From: Acinetobacter sp. CFCC 10889
GTDB lineage: Bacteria > Pseudomonadota > Gammaproteobacteria > Pseudomonadales > Moraxellaceae
Length of the DNA stretch: 64,000 bases
Reading direction: 5' to 3'
Assembly: GCF_003268395.1 (NCBI RefSeq)
Contig: NZ_LQXQ01000003.1
Span: 62,001-126,000 of the forward strand
Every line of letters begins with the position of its first letter. Within the stretch, counting starts at the first letter, position 1. Below, piece after piece: positions 59,129 through 64,000 of this stretch. Under the pieces are notes generated by a model. That model was given only the letters and a program-made list of their open reading frames with translations. It had not been told where the DNA came from and did not search any database. A program made the position numbers and the translations under genes.

Positions 59129-59389
59129 ATGTTTGAAGAATTAACTTTGGAAGAGCGTAAAGTTATTTATCGTGCACGTCGTGGTTTGAAAGAAATCGAT
59201 GTTTATTTCGACCCTTATGTGAAGCAATATTATTTACAAGCAGATACGGCGGAAAAAGCATTATTTAAAGAGTTGGTTGATCAAGAAGACCCAGATTTAT
59301 TAGATTGGTTTATGGAGGTTTCAGAGCCACCAAAACCTGAGTTAAGACAACTTATTAGCAAATTAAAGCAATATGTCCATGGTGCATAG
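59129..59389 (+). CDS. sdhE: SdhE, FAD assembly factor
   Basis: 86-residue DUF339 protein that helps attach FAD to succinate dehydrogenase SdhA. The RARRGLKEIDVYF motif (RGxxE) is conserved. GGGGAAATC precedes the ATG. It overlaps the next gene by 17 bases. Confidence 0.92.
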   Translation: MFEELTLEERKVIYRARRGLKEIDVYFDPYVKQYYLQADTAEKALFKELVDQEDPDLLDWFMEVSEPPKPELRQLISKLKQYVHGA

Positions 59390-59789
59390 TCAGTTGTATC
59401 GTTGTTTTAAGTTGAAACCTAGTCGATTACGATATGGGTTTCAGCTTTTTTTTGGTCTTGGCATTGCTATACTTTTATTTAAGTTATTAAGTCTAAGTAT
59501 GTGGATTATTGCTGTACTCTTGTTATTGATTTCTGCTTATCTTCTACATCGGCAGGCGAGTATTGAGCAATTAGAACAGTTGGATGCAGATCTTTGGTCA
59601 GTTAAAATCAGCCAAAATGCACAGATCCAAAATGTACGAATTGAACAAATAGTTGATCATCTTTTTTATATTGTGATCTATTTTGAAGATATAAATCATT
59701 TGAATAAACGGTCAAATTTCATTATTTGGCAGGATCAATGTGATTTGAAAAGTTGGAAAATGTTAAAAATACAGGCAAAATTAGCTTAA
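59373..59789 (+). CDS. YgfX/CptA-like inner-membrane protein
   Basis: 138 residues with two adjacent membrane segments (about residues 20-58) and a soluble C-terminal domain. The LKPSRLRYGFQLFFG start and position directly after sdhE match the sdhE-ygfX pair of enterobacteria, where YgfX has been described as a toxin-like protein acting on cytoskeletal proteins. That function is not certain here. Confidence 0.75.
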   Translation: MSMVHSQLYRCFKLKPSRLRYGFQLFFGLGIAILLFKLLSLSMWIIAVLLLLISAYLLHRQASIEQLEQLDADLWSVKISQNAQIQNVRIEQIVDHLFYIVIYFEDINHLNKRSNFIIWQDQCDLKSWKMLKIQAKLA

Positions 59790-59873
59790 TTGTTCGACAT
59801 TTTAAATAAAGTAAAATTATAAAAAATGTTTAAAAATAATAATTTAAAGAATTATTTTCAAATCTAAATTTTT

Positions 59874-59885
59874 ATTGTTAGACGA
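59874..59885. promoter_or_regulatory. ATTGTTAGACGA motif, copy 1
   Basis: One base different from the motif at 54319 and 59914. It lies 40 bases upstream of the second copy, ahead of the 42-residue membrane protein. Confidence 0.35.
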
Positions 59886-59913
59886 AAATCACGGAATTTG
59901 ATGCAAAATAAGG

Positions 59914-59925
59914 ATTGTTAGACAA
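59914..59925. promoter_or_regulatory. ATTGTTAGACAA motif, copy 2
   Basis: Identical to the 12 bases upstream of almA. Here the flanking T makes ATTGT-TAG-ACAAT, a 5-bp palindrome, 68 bases before the ATG at 59993. Confidence 0.4.
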
Positions 59926-59992
59926 TTTTGTTTATGAATTTTCAATTTTAACTGTACATTAAACCTACCAACAGCAAATGAGGAATTTCGAG

Positions 59993-60121
59993 ATGACTGA
60001 AGTTCAACAATGGTTGTTTCTAGTGGTCGCAATTATTCTTGCGATTGTGGTAGGAAGACTAGGAACTGTGCTGAGGGAACAGATTGAGAAAAGAAAACTC
60101 AAAACGAATAAACTCTCCTGA
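59993..60121 (+). CDS. 42-residue single-pass membrane protein
   Basis: MTEVQQWLFLVVAIILAIVV and onward, then a basic end REQIEKRKLKTNK. AGGAAT lies 8 bases before the ATG, and a terminator follows closely. The hydrophobic helix of about 17 residues with a positive cytoplasmic tail is the pattern of small inner-membrane regulators. I recognise no family. The ORF is too short for most gene callers. Confidence 0.6.
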   Translation: MTEVQQWLFLVVAIILAIVVGRLGTVLREQIEKRKLKTNKLS

Positions 60122-60137
60122 GAGTTTACTGTTTAAT

Positions 60138-60178
60138 AAGTAGCATGTGCTGAACCGTCGCAATGCTACTTTTTTTTG
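60138..60178 (+). terminator. terminator after the small membrane gene
   Basis: 9-bp stem AAGTAGCAT/ATGCTACTT, a 16-base loop and T8, directly after a smaller AAACTCT/AGAGTTT hairpin (60110-60127) that overlaps the gene's stop. Confidence 0.8.
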
Positions 60179-60338
60179 CCTAAAATTTGCTAGTCATTAT
60201 TCTACGGTCAATACATTTATGTGTGCATTGTGGCAAATTATAACAATAAAATTAGAGTTATTGCTCTTTTAATACGCAAGAGCATCTGATATTTTAAGTA
60301 AAAAGGACATAAACACAATTACATAGAGGACAGGAAGT

Positions 60339-61478
60339 ATGTCTAAAGTCCAGAAAATTGGGCAATTTATGGCAACTGCCATTGTTGCTTCATCTATTTT
60401 ATCGGGTTGTTCGTACGTGATTAAGTCAGGCGCAAACGTTGCTTTGGGCTTTAGTGAAAATCATATCGTTCCTCCAATCTTAGCAGGTAATGATGCAGAT
60501 ATGGCTTGCCAATCAGGGAGTGCTTTGACTCCTGCGGTTATGGCAACTAAAGATATGGGTGCTGATCCAACTCGTATGGCGGTATTACTTTACTCTGCTG
60601 CAGGGATGTGTGCAGAAAGTCGAGCTTTAGATGCAGAGTTGCGTTATTTACGTGCTTCAAAAGATGGTAAGGTTTCAGAAGCACAAGATGCACGTGTGGA
60701 ACAAAAGCGTTGGGCTGCATTGGCAGCAAATCGTCAATATGCAGGCTATCAATTATTTGCTGAACGTTGGCAAGCTAAATACAAATATACTTTGGGTGAT
60801 TCATGCCCAACGATGAAAAAAGATTTAGACCAAACCATTTATCTCTTAGGTATGCTCAGTGGTTTGCAAGCGATGACCAATGATATTAACTCAGGTGGTG
60901 CTGCAAACGTTCCAAAAGATATTGCTGCGATTGTTGAACGTGGTATGGCGTGTCTGGATAATAATAAATTCTGGGGTGCGCCAATGGCGACACGTGCAGT
61001 GATTTGGACATTATTGCCGGGTGCAGATGAGGGCAAACCTGATCCATATCAAACCTTGAAACAATCAATGCAAATTGGTGAGCAAAAAGGTGTACGTTTA
61101 GCACATGCTTTATATGCAGTATCTGCGCAAGCCAGTGGGGATGATGCACGAATCCGTGAGGCTTTACGTACTTATGCTGCATCACGTGAAGAAGACAAGC
61201 CTGTTAACCCTGAGTTTAGACTGATTGATGCGATGGCAGGGCAAATGGTGCAAGCAATTGCAGATCGTTACTGGACTGAACATACAGGTGTGCGTGCTGC
61301 GGATGATGGCATGACAGTATTCTGGGATGATCAGGGGGCAACAGGAGATGATTCATTGTTTGAGGGTATGGATGATTCTACAACAGAGGATTCAGGCGTA
61401 GCACCAGCTCAAGAAGAAACAATTTCTGCGCCTGTACCAGAAGAAAATTCAGCACCAGCTGAAGAGGCTGCACCATAA
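60339..61478 (+). CDS. TRAP transporter TAtT-component lipoprotein
   Basis: 379 residues. The signal peptide has lipobox LSGC (Cys23). The body is helical (many Ala-rich helices), like the TPR-containing TAtT proteins first seen as Treponema Tp0956, which associate with TRAP transporters. GAPMATRAVIWTLLPG and SEARALDAELRYL-type repeats (ESRALDAELRYL) are visible. The C-terminus is acidic and Pro/Glu-rich (about residues 335-379). A TRAP permease lies 1 kb downstream, supporting the call. Family membership is inferred by context and fold pattern. Confidence 0.7.
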   Translation: MSKVQKIGQFMATAIVASSILSGCSYVIKSGANVALGFSENHIVPPILAGNDADMACQSGSALTPAVMATKDMGADPTRMAVLLYSAAGMCAESRALDAELRYLRASKDGKVSEAQDARVEQKRWAALAANRQYAGYQLFAERWQAKYKYTLGDSCPTMKKDLDQTIYLLGMLSGLQAMTNDINSGGAANVPKDIAAIVERGMACLDNNKFWGAPMATRAVIWTLLPGADEGKPDPYQTLKQSMQIGEQKGVRLAHALYAVSAQASGDDARIREALRTYAASREEDKPVNPEFRLIDAMAGQMVQAIADRYWTEHTGVRAADDGMTVFWDDQGATGDDSLFEGMDDSTTEDSGVAPAQEETISAPVPEENSAPAEEAAP

Positions 61479-61525
61479 CGGCAAAAAAATATACATTGAA
61501 TATCAAGTTTTGTATTTATAATCAG

Positions 61526-61550
61526 GAAAAGCTTCGGCTTTTCTTGTTTT
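61526..61550 (+). terminator. terminator after the TAtT gene
   Basis: 7-bp stem GAAAAGC/GCTTTTC with a stable TTCG loop, followed by TTGTTTTTT, 48 bases after the gene. Confidence 0.85.
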
Positions 61551-61565
61551 TTAGAGGGACTTGAA

Positions 61566-62153
61566 ATGCAAGAAGAACAACTCAATAAACGTGTAATATT
61601 GATTGCAAGCTGTATCTGTATTTCTGCATGTTTACAAATCTTTCAAGCCGTATTTATTTATTGGCGTTATAGCTTTTTTAGTGAAATTTGGCGATGGTGG
61701 ACAGCGCATTGGGTACATGTCGGATGGATTCATTTTGCTTTAAATATGATTGCTTTTGCTTGCTTACCTTTTATTTTCCCACATATTAAAAATCGTTTTA
61801 TTATTTTGCTGCTTCTCATACTTGCGCCATTATGTAGTTTAAGTTTTTATTATCTATATCCTCACATTGAAGCATATGCAGGTTTGTCAGGTGTGCTACA
61901 TGGTTTATATGTTGCTGCTGCTTTTTTCTATTTAAAATTTCGTAAAGAGCGTAATTTTGCTTTATTTGTATTGGGTTTAATTATTGCCAAATTAGTTTGG
62001 GAAAATACTTTTGGACAAATTGGCACAGCACAATTGATTGGTAGTCCAGTTTTGGTTGAAGCACATTTAGTGGGTGCTTTTTGGGGGGCGATCACAGCTG
62101 TATTTTATTTGCTTTATCAACAGTTTTTTATAGAAAATAAGCATAAGGCTTAA
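61566..62153 (+). CDS. rrtA: rhombosortase-like intramembrane serine protease
   Basis: 195-residue rhomboid with about six membrane segments. WIHFALNM is the HxxxN-type oxyanion helix. GLSGVLHG carries the predicted nucleophile Ser108, and His167 lies in EAHLVGAFWG. Short rhomboids of this form (rhombosortases) process proteins with a GlyGly-CTERM tail, which is cut before surface attachment. No such substrate is seen in this window. AGAGGG precedes the ATG. Confidence 0.75.
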   Translation: MQEEQLNKRVILIASCICISACLQIFQAVFIYWRYSFFSEIWRWWTAHWVHVGWIHFALNMIAFACLPFIFPHIKNRFIILLLLILAPLCSLSFYYLYPHIEAYAGLSGVLHGLYVAAAFFYLKFRKERNFALFVLGLIIAKLVWENTFGQIGTAQLIGSPVLVEAHLVGAFWGAITAVFYLLYQQFFIENKHKA

Positions 62154-62501
62154 AAAATATATGTCACATTTTCTAATTTATCATCACAATATCTTTCTAT
62201 GGGCTTAAAAAGCTGAAATAAAAATATTTCTACTTATATTTGAAATTAATCTATTGTTTTTTCATTTAAAATTGCTTATTAATGCATAGACTTTAAGTGA
62301 ATTAATATACATTTATCGCTTTATACTTGACAAAAATGCATGAAAAAAAATGTAACACTGCCATTCTTTTAACTTGAAAAAACATGCAGATTTGAAAGTG
62401 GAAATAAAAATAGGAAATGAGGGCTTCCACGTTACTCATAACTTATAAAAATATTAGTCTTATAAAAGATTTATAAGATTAGAGATAAAAATGGAATTAT
62501 C
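62154..62501. other. AT-rich leader region of the TRAP permease gene
   Basis: 348 bases without an ORF. A possible promoter is TTGACA (62327-62332), an 18-base spacer and TGTAAC (62351-62356). A 9-bp AT hairpin TCTTATAAA/TTTATAAGA lies at 62458-62478 close to the ribosome binding region. Nothing else is recognised. Confidence 0.45.
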
Positions 62502-64000
62502 ATGAATGATAGTACAGAAAAAAAATCAGGCTTAGGACTGATTGGTCGTATATGGACAGAAGGGATCTCAACTTTTTTAGTCCTTTTGCTTCTCTTGCTG
62601 ACGCTATTAATCGGTACAGGGGAAATGATTCATGGGCAAATGTTGCGTATTGGTGAGCGTCTTTATGGCGATGAAAAAATTGGAATGCAATATTCCTTTT
62701 TAAGAGCAGAGCCAAGCAAACCAAGTTGTGACCGTAATCCAAATATTGATACGCTTGTACAAGAGCGTATGAAAGCTGAGGCAAGTGATCCTGATGCTAG
62801 TTTCTTTGGGGTAACACCTGAAGCAGATGTGCGTCAATCTTTTTTAGCTGCTAAAACGGAATGTGAAGAAAAGTTTGCATTCTATGATAAATCAATGACA
62901 CACCTAGAAAAGCATCCTTCAATTCGAACTTATCGTTCGATGGAAACGGGCTTTTTCTGGTTATTTAAATTCGGTACAGAAAACCGTGTTTTGATTTTGT
63001 TGTTTATGGTCATGATTTCAGCGATCACCGCATCATTGAAAATGCACCATATTAGTTTGCGTCCACCAACGACTAGACTTGATTTTAGAGTTTATGCAAT
63101 TGCCATGATTTTGGGTAATGGTCTATTGACATATTCTGTATGGAGTCAATATCAGTCAGTGATTAACTCTGGAGTAGAGTCAACCTATGAAACCATTTGG
63201 GGTTATTGGCTATGGCTTGTTCTCTTTGTTAGTGTGACTTTAATTAGTCTGTACCAACTGTTTTTTATCCCTAAAACTGCCAAAGAAGGTGGAAATATCG
63301 GACTGGCACTGATCAGTGTTCCGTTATATGCCATTATGTCGATTGTTACGGGTATTGCGTTTACTTTCTTTATGGATTATCCAATGGGGCAAGGGATTTA
63401 CCTTGGTCAATTGGTTGAATTCTCAGGAATTTTCTTAAACTTAGCCTTGTTTATTTGGGCAGGTATGTTACTGACGCAGACTCGCATCATGGATGTATTC
63501 CTTGCGATTTTACGTCCATGGAATCTTGCACCAGAAACATTAACTTGGATTATCTTGATTGCTGCTGCAATTCCAACAGCATACACAGGTGCTTCAGGGA
63601 TCTTCGTTGTTGCAGCGGGTGCAATTATTTATCGTGAAGTGTGGAACTCTGGTGCACGTCGTCAGTATGCACTTGCAGTTTCAGCGATGTCAGGTTCATT
63701 GGGTGTGGTATTACGTCCATGTTTATTGGTGATCTTGATTTCGATGTTGGATAGTCGTCATGTCACTTCTGATGAGCTATTTGATCATGGTATTTATGTA
63801 TTCTGGTTGACTGCATTTATTTTCCTTGGTGTTTCTTTATATCTTGCAGAAGAGAAATTCCGTATTAATTCACCAAAAATTGCAGTACCAGGCATGTTAA
63901 AAGCTTTGATTCCAGTTATTCCGTATGTGATTATTACGGCATTGGTTGTCGGCTTCTATAGCTATGGCTTAGATACGCAAATGGATGAGTTTACAGCACC
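62502..64000 (+). CDS. TRAP-type large permease with fused N-terminal membrane domain (partial)
   Basis: Open from ATG 62502 to the window edge (499 codons). Residues 22-40 form the first membrane helix. Residues 41-160 form a long, probably periplasmic insertion with two cysteines (Cys76, Cys121). Three further helices follow (about 163-250), then a DctM-type core with TAYTGASGIFVVAAGAIIYREV and LGVVLRPCLLVILIS. This suggests a fused DctQM permease of a secondary TRAP transporter importing an organic acid. The periplasmic solute receptor gene is not in the window. The TAtT gene upstream may be its partner. Confidence 0.85.
   Translation, partial: MNDSTEKKSGLGLIGRIWTEGISTFLVLLLLLLTLLIGTGEMIHGQMLRIGERLYGDEKIGMQYSFLRAEPSKPSCDRNPNIDTLVQERMKAEASDPDASFFGVTPEADVRQSFLAAKTECEEKFAFYDKSMTHLEKHPSIRTYRSMETGFFWLFKFGTENRVLILLFMVMISAITASLKMHHISLRPPTTRLDFRVYAIAMILGNGLLTYSVWSQYQSVINSGVESTYETIWGYWLWLVLFVSVTLISLYQLFFIPKTAKEGGNIGLALISVPLYAIMSIVTGIAFTFFMDYPMGQGIYLGQLVEFSGIFLNLALFIWAGMLLTQTRIMDVFLAILRPWNLAPETLTWIILIAAAIPTAYTGASGIFVVAAGAIIYREVWNSGARRQYALAVSAMSGSLGVVLRPCLLVILISMLDSRHVTSDELFDHGIYVFWLTAFIFLGVSLYLAEEKFRINSPKIAVPGMLKALIPVIPYVIITALVVGFYSYGLDTQMDEFTA

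Overview
The window looks like chromosomal DNA of an Acinetobacter-type gammaproteobacterium (Moraxellaceae). The evidence is low GC, AT-rich spacers, an AlmA-type alkane monooxygenase, an mlaFEDCB operon and many acyl-CoA enzymes. This is an inference from gene content and protein resemblance; no database search was possible. I see no tRNA, rRNA, insertion sequence, phage module or CRISPR array.

Layout. 1-9.9 kb: an acyl-CoA dehydrogenase running off the left edge, a large lipoprotein of unknown role, aroE, a small membrane protein, hemF, ribA and dxs. 10-14.1 kb: suhB, two small unknown genes (one frameshifted) and a DEAD-box RNA helicase with a long structured leader and a frameshift in its RG-rich tail. 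14.2-17.8 kb: a small membrane ORF behind a CRP-like site, then mlaFEDCB for outer-membrane lipid transport. 17.8-25.4 kb: corA, LOG, Nudix, comF, recG and a YeeZ-like SDR, then a very AT-rich operon of three overlapping genes (HNH nuclease, unknown protein, minimal nucleotidyltransferase). 25.5-40.4 kb: plsB, tesB, a dicarboxylate symporter, a metal-dependent hydrolase, engB, an nsrR/flavohaemoglobin pair with an operator, a HerA-like ATPase, a von Willebrand lipoprotein, a cystathionine beta-lyase-like enzyme and a glutamine amidotransferase.

40.4-54.3 kb is the S10-spc-alpha ribosomal supercluster in canonical order from rpsJ to rplQ, including rpmD and rpmJ, which are under 60 codons, and secY and rpoA. 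Leader hairpins and GC-rich promoter discriminators mark its transcription units. 54.4-59 kb is lipid or alkane catabolism: almA, a phytanoyl-CoA dioxygenase with a co-transcribed TetR regulator and a palindromic operator candidate, and an acyl-CoA dehydrogenase. 59-64 kb: sdhE-ygfX, a 42-residue membrane protein, a TAtT lipoprotein, a rhombosortase-like protease and a TRAP-type large permease running off the right edge.

Main points for follow-up: the HNH/unknown/nucleotidyltransferase operon (a possible defence-type module); the helicase leader with a hairpin over its own ribosome binding site; a flavohaemoglobin without an NAD domain behind a near-perfect NsrR operator; the TAtT/rhombosortase/TRAP group; and three separate single-base losses that are either real mutations or assembly errors. 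All reported starts were chosen by ribosome binding site and family N-terminus, so several are shorter than the longest open frame.
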